Assembly: GCA_027451865.1 (NCBI GenBank)
Contig: DAIDHW010000001.1
Coordinates: 17,798 to 81,797 of the forward strand
From: Leptolyngbyaceae cyanobacterium clean351
Lineage (GTDB): Bacteria > Cyanobacteriota > Cyanobacteriia > DAIDHW01
DNA: 64,000 nt
Direction of reading: 5' to 3'
Below the pieces are notes generated by a model. It was given only the letters and a program-made list of their open reading frames with translations. It was not told the DNA's origin and searched no databases. Shown piece after piece: positions 1 to 12,661 of this stretch. Position 1 is the stretch's first letter; every line of letters begins with the position of its first letter. Both the position numbers and the translations under genes were made by a program.

Positions 1-2077
1 AACTGCCGGTGCGCAGAGCCTTGACCCGGTGCATGGCCATGTCAGCAGCCTGGAGAAACTCATCTGCCTGGGAGTAATTCACATCGCTGTGCACTAGACC
101 AATGCTGATGGTAGTGAAAACCTCGTAGCTGCCCAGGTTGAAGGGCTCACTGAGGACCTGGTGAATTTGTTTAGCAGTCTGGTCAGCCTCCTCCAAGACC
201 TTCACTCCCTCCAAGAGGAGGGCAAACTCATCGGTATTAATCCGGGCTAGGAGATAGTCACCCTGGAAGCAGGACTTAAGGCGGGTTACTACCTCTACTA
301 GCAATTGTTGAGCAATCAAGTGACCAAAGCTATGGCGCACTGACTCAAAACGGTCTAGACCAATGTACAGCAACGAGAATAACTGGGGTTGCTCGGGGTG
401 CTGCTGGCGAAGGTATTGATTTAAGTGGTCAAGGAAGAAGATATGGTTAGGCAACCCCGTCAAGGAGTCGTAGAATGCGTACTGCACCAGTTGGGCTTCC
501 ACTTGGTTGCGCTCCACCGCCTCAATCCCCAGGGCAATCAGATCGGCGATGGAGGCGGCAAACTGTTGTTCCTCGTCAGTCCACTCCCGCTCTGTCCCCA
601 CCTGTTCATAACAAACTATCCCGGCAGTCTGACCGCGCAGATGGACCGGTGCCCCCAGGAAGGCGGTGATGCCCAGAGGCTGCAGGTAGGCACCAGCCAA
701 ACAGGCCGTACGCGGGTCAGTCCAGGGATGGGCAGCGTCAATAATTCGGAATTCCTCTAGGGCTTGAAAGTAGGCTGGATAGGCCTCCACCAGCAACACT
801 AAGCCATGGGAGTGGTGCCCTTGCTTGCATAGGTTTAGACACTCGAGAACGGTGCGGTCTTCGTTGAAGCGCCAAACCCCCAAGCGGTCAACCCCCAAGG
901 CGCTGGCGGCCTGCTGACTAATCGACTCGAGGAGGGTTTTAAGGTCTTTTTGCGCTGGGTCTAGCAGCTTGGTTAACTCGAGCAATACTTCGTTCTTGGA
1001 CTGGAGACGCTGCTGGCCGATCCTTAGCGCCGCCTGGCTCTCTTCGATGGCACTCATCCGGTTTTGCGCCTCGCTGGCAGAGGTTTGCAGGTGGTGTGCC
1101 ACCAGGATCCGCAGGAAAACTGCCAGCCACATCACAACCACAAAGACGGCCAGACTGCTCCGCAGACCGTAAATGTTTTGAAACAACTGAGCCCGGTCTG
1201 CTTCCAGATGCACTACCCACCCCGTTAGGGGCACTGATGTCGTCACGGTGAAGGTGGCTGGCAAACCGGTAGTGCGTTGAAAGCTTTGCAGATGACGCAC
1301 GCTCACACTGGTGAGGTGGTTAGTTTTCACCCCGCGCTGGTGGAGATACTGCAACAAGGCTTGGGCTTGGGGATAAGCCAGGAGCTTTCCCTGAGCCGTC
1401 GTCAAATAGACTCGCTCGTAACTAGGCTCCTGCAGCTGGCTAAGCACCCTGGCCAAATCTGGCCGGATGAGATCGACACTCACTACCCCTTGGACTTGGC
1501 CGGAGTGGTTGTAGAAGACTCGCGCCGCGGTGATGTAGGTCCAGTCGTGGTCAAGGTAGGGGCCGACAAAAACGACCCTGCCCCGGCCTTGCTTAGCCTC
1601 CCTATACCAATTCTGGTCAGTAAACCCGTAGGACTTAGCCGCCCACCGGTGGGTAATTGCCATGCCCCCGTGGTCGGTCCGGTGCGCGTAGAGACCGTAG
1701 TACTGTTGGTGGGGCGAGAAGTGGTAGGGCTCGTACCAAACCCCGACACCATAGATGTTCTGGGGAGAGGACTTGAGCAGCCCGGTGATCAAGGTCTCAA
1801 CCGGGGGGGACTGACCCTGGTGCTGGGGAACCAGGGCCGCGGCAGTCTCGTCGAGCTGGACTGCATCCTGGAGGTACTGACTAAGATGCTCTTGGATATT
1901 CTCAGCTCGGGACCATTGGTCGGCAATCGCCCGGGCGCTCAGGTCCATTGCTTGGTAGCGGTAGTAGCCGTAGATCCCGGCTGTGGCTGTGGCTGCAAGC
2001 ACCACCAGGAGCCAAGAGGGCAGGGGAAACCAAGATCTCTTCGGGGTAGATTTTCTTTTCTGCGGCCAACTTACCAT
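1..2077 (-). CDS. Membrane sensor: Cache-TM-GAF-degenerate GGDEF, 3' end outside window
   Basis: The reading frame is open on the minus strand from ATG 2077 to the window edge (about 692 codons, C-terminus missing). After a short basic N-terminus comes a membrane segment (about residues 15-35), an extracytoplasmic region of about 260 residues with Cache-like features (WYxPY, a YIT..RVF strand, VSVDLI), a second membrane segment (about 305-330), a short coiled-coil linker, a GAF domain (about 355-520) and a GGDEF-type domain. In place of GGDEF it has INTDEF near residue 613, so the two glycines that contact GTP are lost and cyclase activity is unlikely. Nothing resembling an RxxD inhibitory site lies just before it. 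Family knowledge: such proteins often continue into an EAL domain, which would lie outside the window. Likely role is extracellular ligand sensing linked to c-di-GMP; the ligand is unknown. Confidence 0.85.
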   Translation of the reverse strand, partial: MVSWPQKRKSTPKRSWFPLPSWLLVVLAATATAGIYGYYRYQAMDLSARAIADQWSRAENIQEHLSQYLQDAVQLDETAAALVPQHQGQSPPVETLITGLLKSSPQNIYGVGVWYEPYHFSPHQQYYGLYAHRTDHGGMAITHRWAAKSYGFTDQNWYREAKQGRGRVVFVGPYLDHDWTYITAARVFYNHSGQVQGVVSVDLIRPDLARVLSQLQEPSYERVYLTTAQGKLLAYPQAQALLQYLHQRGVKTNHLTSVSVRHLQSFQRTTGLPATFTVTTSVPLTGWVVHLEADRAQLFQNIYGLRSSLAVFVVVMWLAVFLRILVAHHLQTSASEAQNRMSAIEESQAALRIGQQRLQSKNEVLLELTKLLDPAQKDLKTLLESISQQAASALGVDRLGVWRFNEDRTVLECLNLCKQGHHSHGLVLLVEAYPAYFQALEEFRIIDAAHPWTDPRTACLAGAYLQPLGITAFLGAPVHLRGQTAGIVCYEQVGTEREWTDEEQQFAASIADLIALGIEAVERNQVEAQLVQYAFYDSLTGLPNHIFFLDHLNQYLRQQHPEQPQLFSLLYIGLDRFESVRHSFGHLIAQQLLVEVVTRLKSCFQGDYLLARINTDEFALLLEGVKVLEEADQTAKQIHQVLSEPFNLGSYEVFTTISIGLVHSDVNYSQADEFLQAADMAMHRVKALRTGS

Positions 2078-2354
2078 GGTCAGGTCCCCTTAGTAAGCAG
2101 AATCAGAGGGCCCCTAGGGTTTCCAGCGGTCCTCCACCCAAAACCAATCATGTTGCCATGGGTTGGGCAGCGCCAGACCAACGGGGGAATCAAAGGCAAG
2201 TCGTACAATTCAACTTATCCCCAATTTGGCTTGATCCTAACACTGCAAATGCCAACCAACAGGTATCTGAGCCCGCAGAACCAAGAGAGTTGCGCCGGCG
2301 AAGGCGGGGTAAGAGACTAGGTTAAGCTGGTGTTAGACGTTAATCAGGAAACCT

Positions 2355-6747
<4,393 letters not shown>

Positions 6748-6800
6748 GACAAGTTTGAGTAAGCTGACTCCAAGTTCATTCTAGTTACCCCGCCAAGCAT

Positions 6801-8186
6801 ATGTCATCCATTGCCAATCCGTTGTTGCACTTGACCTACGAGCGAGCCTTCGAATCCCTCGGGGGCGAATATTTCGATCTAGTTACCGCCGCCGAGTTTC
6901 CCCGGCATATTCTGCGCTGGCGCAATGACTCGGTCCTAGAGCTTTTGGGCTTGGATCCCGCGCAGGTAAGCGACCAAGACCTGATCGAAGCCCTAGGTAA
7001 GTTTCATGGGGACAGGCCCTTGTTGGCCCTGCGGTACCATGGCTACCAGTTTGGTGAGTACAACCCCCGGCTTGGGGATGGCCGTGGCTTCCTCTACGGT
7101 CAACTGCGCGGTCAAGACGGGGAACTATACGACCTGGGAACTAAGGGGTCAGGGACGACTCCCTACTCCCGGGGGGGGGACGGCCGCCTGACCCTCAAGG
7201 GGGGGGTCCGGGAAGTGTTAGCGGCCGAGGTCCTCCACTGTCTCGGGGTCTGTACTTCTCGCTGCCTGACTATGATCGAGACCGGTGACTCCCTGTGGCG
7301 GGGGGACGAACCCTCCCCTACCCGGGCCAGTGTGATGGTCCGCTGTAGTCGCTCCCACATCCGCTTTGGAACCCTAGAGCGCCTCTACCACATCCAACGC
7401 CCGGACCTGATTCCCCCTCTTTTAGATCATGTGATTCAAATTTACTATTCGTACCTGGAACCAGGGCCGGATCTGTACCTGCGCTTCTACACCGACCTGG
7501 TGCAGCGGGTGGCTCGTCTGGTGGCCAGTTGGATGGTGGCGGGCTTTTGTCATGGGGTGCTCAACACCGATAACATGTCAATTACGGGGGAGAGCTTTGA
7601 CTACGGCCCCTACGCCTTTATCCCCACCTACGACCCGGATTTTACCGCTGCCTACTTTGACTACAGCGGCCGTTATAGCTACGGTAACCAGCCGGGGGTC
7701 TGCCGCTGGAATTTACAAATGCTCCAGTACCCCCTCCGTTGCGTCCTAGAACCAGGGATGATGGAGGCGGCCTTAGACGGCTTTGATGAGCACTACCACC
7801 AGGCCTACACCAGTGGTCTGCTGCGCCGCCTGGGGTTCAAAGACCTGCCGGCCTCCTTGGGCATTGACTTAGTGGTCGCCACCCTCCGAGGGATAGCCAT
7901 GAATAAAATCGGCTACCACGAATTTTTTCTCCACCTGCGCTCTCAGGCTCAGGTGACTGGCAACCCTGAAGCTGTCTGCCCGCAAGGCCAGAGCTGGGAG
8001 GAGTGGCAACACTTGTACTGCCAAGCCTGTAAACTGCTGCCCCCGGAGCAAATCCAGCAGACCCTAGTGACCGCTAACCCCCGGGTGGTGCCCCTGCGGC
8101 CGGTGATTGAGGAAGTCTGGCAAGCCATTGACCAGAGGGATGACTGGCAACCATTCCAGACCTTAATCCAGCAAATGCACTCCTAG
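6801..8186 (+). CDS. selO: SelO/YdiU family pseudokinase-fold protein adenylyltransferase
   Basis: 461 residues, close to the family's usual 470-490. SelO proteins bind ATP in a flipped orientation and transfer AMP to Ser, Thr or Tyr of target proteins; a role in redox stress is known for E. coli and yeast members. The N-terminal LGGEYFDLV region, the glycine-rich [24 protein letters not shown] segment (split here: [17 protein letters not shown]) and the catalytic [11 protein letters not shown] followed by DYGPYAFI are all present. The conserved C-terminal cysteine seen in some bacterial SelO proteins is not at the end here. Divergent from the phosphoketolase operon. Confidence 0.93.
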   Translation: MSSIANPLLHLTYERAFESLGGEYFDLVTAAEFPRHILRWRNDSVLELLGLDPAQVSDQDLIEALGKFHGDRPLLALRYHGYQFGEYNPRLGDGRGFLYGQLRGQDGELYDLGTKGSGTTPYSRGGDGRLTLKGGVREVLAAEVLHCLGVCTSRCLTMIETGDSLWRGDEPSPTRASVMVRCSRSHIRFGTLERLYHIQRPDLIPPLLDHVIQIYYSYLEPGPDLYLRFYTDLVQRVARLVASWMVAGFCHGVLNTDNMSITGESFDYGPYAFIPTYDPDFTAAYFDYSGRYSYGNQPGVCRWNLQMLQYPLRCVLEPGMMEAALDGFDEHYHQAYTSGLLRRLGFKDLPASLGIDLVVATLRGIAMNKIGYHEFFLHLRSQAQVTGNPEAVCPQGQSWEEWQHLYCQACKLLPPEQIQQTLVTANPRVVPLRPVIEEVWQAIDQRDDWQPFQTLIQQMHS

Positions 8187-8249
8187 CAGACCTGCTAATT
8201 CCTCTGGGGATGGAATAGGATAGACAAAACCTTCTTCTGCGACCCTACC

Positions 8250-9137
8250 GTGCTAAAACGTCGCCTGCCCTACTGGTTTCTTTTCGCCGGCATCCTCGGT
8301 TGGGGATGGATGCCCCTGCCAGCCCGGGCCCAGGCTCTCCTCCCCCACATCCTGCAGCCAGACTTTGGAGCCCTGCAAGAACAGGGCCTGACCCTTGCCC
8401 AGCAAGCAGTCCAGTTGTCTCAGTTTCATCAGTTCAACCAGGCTTTATCCCGGGCCCAGTTAGCTACCCAATTAGCCCCCCAAGTGCCCCAGGTGTGGTC
8501 TCTCCTAGGCAGCCTCTACCTAGAGGCCAACAACTTGGACCAGGGAGTGGCTGCTCTCAAGCACTCTCTCGCCCTGCAGCCCAAGGATGCCCAGGTGTTG
8601 TTTTTGCTTGGGTCTACCTACTTCGAGCAAAAACACTACAACCAAGCGGCCGCCACCTTGGAAGCTGGATTACAGCTAGACCCCAAAAGTCCTGGTGCTT
8701 TGTTCGACTTAGGCAACACCTTCTACGCCCAACAGAAGTACGACCAGGCGATTGCTCAATACCAAAAGGCAGTCCAGCAGGAAGCCAATTTTTGGCCGGC
8801 CTTAAACAACATTGGCCTGGTGGAGTACGAGAAGGGCGAGGTTAGTTTAGCCATGCAACATTGGTTAGCAGCCAGTGCTATCGACGCTAAGGCCACCGAA
8901 CCCCGGCTGGCTCTGGCAGTTGCCCTATTTACCCAAGGCCACCGGGACCAGGCTATAGCCCGAGGGATAACAGCCCTCAAGCTCGACCCCCGCTACGGTT
9001 CCCTGAAGTATCTCAAGGAAAACCTCTGGGGCAGCCGGCTACTACAAGATGCCCAGACTTTCCTACAGTTGCCCCAAATCCAGGCTGCTATTGCCACGGC
9101 CCAGGCTAACCAGCCGACGGATAACGATTCTCAATAA
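8250..9137 (+). CDS. Exported TPR-repeat protein
   Basis: 295 residues starting at GTG 8250. A signal peptide (basic LKRRLP, hydrophobic core, ARAQA cut near residue 28) targets it outside the cytoplasm. From about residue 45 to 240 it is built of tetratricopeptide repeats; clear copies are the segments containing VWSLLGSLYLEANNLDQGV, VLFLLGSTYFEQKHYNQAA and ALFDLGNTFYAQQKYDQAI. TPR proteins are protein-binding scaffolds; the partner cannot be told from sequence. It lies 24 bases before the haem-oxygenase-fold gene on the same strand, so the two may be co-transcribed. Confidence 0.85.
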   Translation: MLKRRLPYWFLFAGILGWGWMPLPARAQALLPHILQPDFGALQEQGLTLAQQAVQLSQFHQFNQALSRAQLATQLAPQVPQVWSLLGSLYLEANNLDQGVAALKHSLALQPKDAQVLFLLGSTYFEQKHYNQAAATLEAGLQLDPKSPGALFDLGNTFYAQQKYDQAIAQYQKAVQQEANFWPALNNIGLVEYEKGEVSLAMQHWLAASAIDAKATEPRLALAVALFTQGHRDQAIARGITALKLDPRYGSLKYLKENLWGSRLLQDAQTFLQLPQIQAAIATAQANQPTDNDSQ

Positions 9138-9160
9138 AATCATACTACCCCCCAGGACCC

Positions 9161-9736
9161 ATGGACCTCCTCGTTGCCCTTGACGCTGCCGTAGCCCGGT
9201 TTGACCTCAACGAACACCCCTTCTACCAAGCTTGGTCCGCTGGGACTTTGCCGGTTGCGAAACTGCAAGCCTACGCCCAGGAATACGCCCAGCTGATTGC
9301 CGCTATTCCCCAAGGGTGGGCCCAGGCCGCTGAGCCAGCCTACGCAGCGGAAGAGCAACGGCACTTTCAGTCCTGGGAACGATTTGCCCAAAGCCTGGGG
9401 GTGACAGCCCCAGCTGACCAGGGTGGCTACCTGGGAGACACGGCCCGACATCTTTTTGCCCGCTACCCAGATTGCCTAGGGGCTCTCTACGCCTTTGAAG
9501 TCCAGCAGCCCCGCACGGCCGCAGCCAAACTCCAAGGTCTACAAACCCACTACCAAGACCTGGTACCTCCCCCTGGGCAAGAATACTTTCGGCTCCACCT
9601 AGACAACACTGGCGAACTGGCCCTACTTAAGGATAAAATCCAAGCCCTGTCCACCCCAGCCCCGACCCTGAGTGCCTGCAGTCTGATGGCTAATTTACTC
9701 TGGCACGCCCTGGACGGTTACTGGTACACCATCTAG
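9161..9736 (+). CDS. Haem-oxygenase-fold protein of the TenA/PqqC/CADD type
   Basis: 191 residues, all predicted helical. The N-terminal HPFYQAWSAGTLP followed by LQAYAQEYAQL is typical of the iron-containing redox enzymes related to PqqC and chlamydial CADD (HDO superfamily). Further family features are EEQRHFQSWERFAQSLG, YAFEVQQPRTAAAKLQGL and a late HLDNTGEL. Members of this superfamily include a diiron enzyme that makes para-aminobenzoate from a tyrosine and others that cleave fatty-acid C-C bonds, so the substrate here is open. Metal ligands are probably among His18, Glu66, His70 and the later Glu/His residues; this is inferred from the family pattern. Confidence 0.8.
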   Translation: MDLLVALDAAVARFDLNEHPFYQAWSAGTLPVAKLQAYAQEYAQLIAAIPQGWAQAAEPAYAAEEQRHFQSWERFAQSLGVTAPADQGGYLGDTARHLFARYPDCLGALYAFEVQQPRTAAAKLQGLQTHYQDLVPPPGQEYFRLHLDNTGELALLKDKIQALSTPAPTLSACSLMANLLWHALDGYWYTI

Positions 9737-9741
9737 GAACC

Positions 9742-12372
9742 TTAGGATACGGCCTCATTAACTGGGAAACGGTCCATCAAGTAGGCAGCCCGCCGGGCAT
9801 TTTCCACCAGAGGACTGCCCAGGTGGGGGACGTGGGGGATTTGGGAGAGGAAATCGAGGCTCCGGCGCAAAATCCGCACTACGTCTCCCTCATCAAGACT
9901 GGTCTGAGCACACAGGGTAGACCAGTCAACCCCCAAGGCCCACTGCTCCACTAGGGCTACTAACTCTACCTCTAGCCAGATGGGCATGACCACCTCATGG
10001 CGACGCTGGGTCTGGAACAGTTGCCGCCGGATCCCTCGCAGATCCCCCAAAGCCGTCTCCGTCTCCGGGGAGAGGTGGTAGCTGGTCCAACTGTCGGGGC
10101 GGGAAACCTCGGTCACCAGAGCTGCCGCCGCTGCCGCCAAGTGGTGGGGGGCGAGGTGGTCGAGGTGGCCCGAGACCAAGGTTAATCCTAACCAGAGCTC
10201 ATTGTCTCCCCGCAGGGCTGCCGCCGTTTGGCCGAGGGGAGTGGGTTTTTGTCCCTCCAGACAGCCAAAGGTTTGCAGCACGGCAATAAGCTTGAGAAAC
10301 TCATCCCAGTAATGGTGGGATTTGAGGGCAATTTGGCGCTCCTGGTCACGGATCTTGGTGCCTAGGTCCTGGACCTGTTGCCGTTGCTTGATCAAGGTTG
10401 CTCGGTCGGGATGGCGATGGAGGGGATGGCGGTCAATCCTAGTCTGCAAATCCTCAAGGCGCTCTTGCTGGGCCTGTACCTCTGGGGCTGCCCGCAGGGC
10501 TGGCAGGGGGGGGATCTGTCCGGCCACCTGGAGGGCTTGGGCATCGGCGGGCCAGGTTTCCCCCGGTTTCAGGCGCAACTGCTCTGGCCAGGGCAGGGCA
10601 GTTACGGAGCGCAGACAGGGAAACTCCCCGTGCAAGGCCACCACATCCGTAACCCTAGTCACTTGCCAGACCCCATCTTCACTCAAACACACTAGGTAGG
10701 GAAACTGCCCTGAGCCGGGGACTTGTTTTACTAGCACCGCTGCCTGGTCTGAGCGCAGGCGTAGGATCGTCCCGGGTATGGCGTAGAGCAAAGCCGGGGC
10801 TAGTTCGTCCGCCTGCAGCTCTAGGTTTTGCTGCTGGAGGGTGCGCAACAGTTGCTTTTCCTGCTTCACTTGCTGCCGCAGACCCTCGTACTCCTTAACT
10901 AGGGAAAAATCCGGAGCGCCAGTTTGGATCTGCTCGAGTTGGCGAGTTAGTTGGTTAAGGGACTGAATTTGGGGTTGGAGGTAGAGGCCCGCCAGGTACT
11001 GACCAAAACTGCGCTCAATCAGGTCTTGGGCTTCCTCTAGGGTATGGGTTTGTAGGAGGTTTAGCACCATCCCGTAGCTAGGGGTAAATTGACTAACCAG
11101 GGGGTCGGCCTCGGCGGTGGCTAGGTAGGCCGCCTCCCGAATCCCTTCGAAGGCGGTCTGGACCGTGACCACATGGCCCTGGGCATCCATCCCCCGGCGG
11201 CCTGCCCGCCCAGCCATCTGTAGAAATTCGGATGGGTTGAGGAGGCGGTGTCCCTGGTCAGTGCGCTTCGAAAGACTGGAAATGACCGTAGTCCGGGCCG
11301 GCATATTGATCCCAGCCGCCAGGGTCTCAGTGGCAAACACCACCTTGATCAACCCCTGCTGAAATAGTTCTTCCACTAGGCTCTTCCAGGCGGGCAAGAT
11401 GCCGGCGTGATGGGCGGCGATCCCCCGGTAGAGGGACTCTACTTGGCCATCCCGGGCTGCTTCAGGGTTAGAGGCTAAAAACTCGTCGATGTAGCTGCGC
11501 AGCAGGGCCGCCTCAGCCGGGTTTATTAGGGATAGACCCCCTAGGCTAGCGACAGACTGGTCGCAACCCCGGCGACTAAAAATGAAGTAAATAGCTGGCA
11601 GCATATCCCGTTGCCAGAGCTGATGCAGGATGAAGGCAGCGGGTGGGGCTGCCTTGGGGTCTCGCCGTCCCCCGGGGTGGGGGGTCTTGGCTTTGATGCG
11701 GGGGTTTGGATGGGTTCCCTCCGGGTTAAGGAGCGGGAACAAGCCCTTGGGGGTGCAGAAGTGAAACTGGAGGGGGACGGGGCGATAGTCTGAGTAGACC
11801 AAATCCGTTGGCCCGTGGACCTGGGAAATCCATTCCGTGAGCTGGTCACTGTTGGCCACGGTAGCTGACAGAGCCACAAGTTGAATTTCCGGGGGGCAAT
11901 AAATAATGGACTCTTCCCAGACCGTGCCCCGCTGCCGGTCATTCATGTAGTGGCACTCATCGAGGACTACGGTTTCCACGCCACTTAGGGAAGTGCCAAC
12001 TTCCCCGATAGGGGTGCCGTAGAGCATGTTCCGGAAGATTTCCGTAGTCATCACTAGCACGGGTGCCTCGCGGTTGATCGAGGTGTCACCGGTTAGTAGA
12101 CCTACTTGCTCTTGACCAAACTGACGCCGGAAGTCCCGCAGCTTTTGGTTAGAAAGGGCCTTAAGGGGGGTCGTGTAAAATACTCGTCGGTTGCGAGCTA
12201 GGGCGCGATAGATAGCATACTCGCCCACCAAAGTCTTACCTGAACCTGTAGGAGCACAGACAACCACTGAGCGCCCTGCATCCAGAGCGCCGATAGCCTG
12301 CAGTTGAAACTCATCAAGGTCAAACGGAAACAGAGTTTTGAGGTTTAAAGCCAAGTTTTCCAGTGGTGTCAC
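9742..12372 (-). CDS. Ski2-like DEAD/DEAH RNA helicase with DSHCT-type C-terminus
   Basis: 876 residues. Superfamily 2 helicase motifs appear in order: APTGSGKT (about residue 40), TTPLKALSNQKLRD, DECHYM (Walker B), LSATV, and the C-terminal ETLAAGINMPARTTV and QMAGRAGRRGMD. The C-terminal third (about 600-876) is the ring or ratchet and DSHCT-like region of the Ski2/Mtr4 family. Such helicases unwind structured RNA during decay or processing and are widespread in cyanobacteria. It starts 22 bases after the psb34 stop on the same strand and has no obvious own promoter, so it is probably read from the psb34 promoter. Confidence 0.9.
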   Translation of the reverse strand: MTPLENLALNLKTLFPFDLDEFQLQAIGALDAGRSVVVCAPTGSGKTLVGEYAIYRALARNRRVFYTTPLKALSNQKLRDFRRQFGQEQVGLLTGDTSINREAPVLVMTTEIFRNMLYGTPIGEVGTSLSGVETVVLDECHYMNDRQRGTVWEESIIYCPPEIQLVALSATVANSDQLTEWISQVHGPTDLVYSDYRPVPLQFHFCTPKGLFPLLNPEGTHPNPRIKAKTPHPGGRRDPKAAPPAAFILHQLWQRDMLPAIYFIFSRRGCDQSVASLGGLSLINPAEAALLRSYIDEFLASNPEAARDGQVESLYRGIAAHHAGILPAWKSLVEELFQQGLIKVVFATETLAAGINMPARTTVISSLSKRTDQGHRLLNPSEFLQMAGRAGRRGMDAQGHVVTVQTAFEGIREAAYLATAEADPLVSQFTPSYGMVLNLLQTHTLEEAQDLIERSFGQYLAGLYLQPQIQSLNQLTRQLEQIQTGAPDFSLVKEYEGLRQQVKQEKQLLRTLQQQNLELQADELAPALLYAIPGTILRLRSDQAAVLVKQVPGSGQFPYLVCLSEDGVWQVTRVTDVVALHGEFPCLRSVTALPWPEQLRLKPGETWPADAQALQVAGQIPPLPALRAAPEVQAQQERLEDLQTRIDRHPLHRHPDRATLIKQRQQVQDLGTKIRDQERQIALKSHHYWDEFLKLIAVLQTFGCLEGQKPTPLGQTAAALRGDNELWLGLTLVSGHLDHLAPHHLAAAAAALVTEVSRPDSWTSYHLSPETETALGDLRGIRRQLFQTQRRHEVVMPIWLEVELVALVEQWALGVDWSTLCAQTSLDEGDVVRILRRSLDFLSQIPHVPHLGSPLVENARRAAYLMDRFPVNEAVS

Positions 12373-12394
12373 CCCAAAGTCTCCCTAAACCAGT

Positions 12395-12574
12395 CTAACT
12401 GATGGCCGAGACCGATACAGCCACCGCCAAGAGACCACCGATAAGAGCCAAACCTAGGCCAGCAAGGACCAGGTATTTTACTTTTTGCGCTTGGGTAGGG
12501 GGCTCGGAGGTATAAACTTGGGGCTCGACGGCGAAATTGTTGAGTCTGTTGCCATCTTCGACGGTGTAGGGCAT
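12395..12574 (-). CDS. psb34: Psb34-type photosystem II assembly protein (ssl1498 family)
   Basis: A 59-residue thylakoid membrane protein. The N-terminus reads MPYTVEDGNRLNNFAVEPQV, followed by YTSEPPTQAQKVKYL and a single membrane helix (about residues 33-56: LVLAGLGLALIGGLLAVAVSVS). This matches the Psb34/ssl1498 family, related to high-light-inducible proteins and shown in other cyanobacteria to bind CP47-containing assembly intermediates of photosystem II. The ATG has an AAGGA ribosome site and a good sigma70-type promoter upstream. The gene is easily missed because a longer frame (12369-12650) covers it. Located directly upstream of the Ski2-like helicase. Confidence 0.9.
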   Translation of the reverse strand: MPYTVEDGNRLNNFAVEPQVYTSEPPTQAQKVKYLVLAGLGLALIGGLLAVAVSVSAIS

Positions 12575-12608
12575 GGTTGCTTGTCCTTATTTGTGCCAGT
12601 ACTCTCCC

Positions 12609-12636
12609 ATTGTAACAAATTATTAAAGATCGGCAA
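12609..12636 (-). promoter_or_regulatory. Sigma70-type promoter of psb34
   Basis: On the minus strand a -35 box TTGCCG (12631-12636) and a -10 box TACAAT (12609-12614) are separated by 16 bases in an AT-rich spacer. The psb34 ATG lies 34 bases past the -10 box, leaving a short leader of roughly 28 bases that ends in an AAGGA ribosome site. Confidence 0.6.
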
Positions 12637-12661
12637 CTAAATCCCTGCAACTCCTTGGGCC

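Noticed and set aside
1277..2320. A 347-codon open frame on the plus strand
   Set aside because: It lies opposite the sensor gene, which has Cache, GAF and GGDEF features; the plus-strand product has no recognisable domain.
12369..12650. A 93-codon minus-strand frame
   Set aside because: It overlaps psb34 in another frame; the 59-codon psb34 has the family sequence, ribosome site and promoter.
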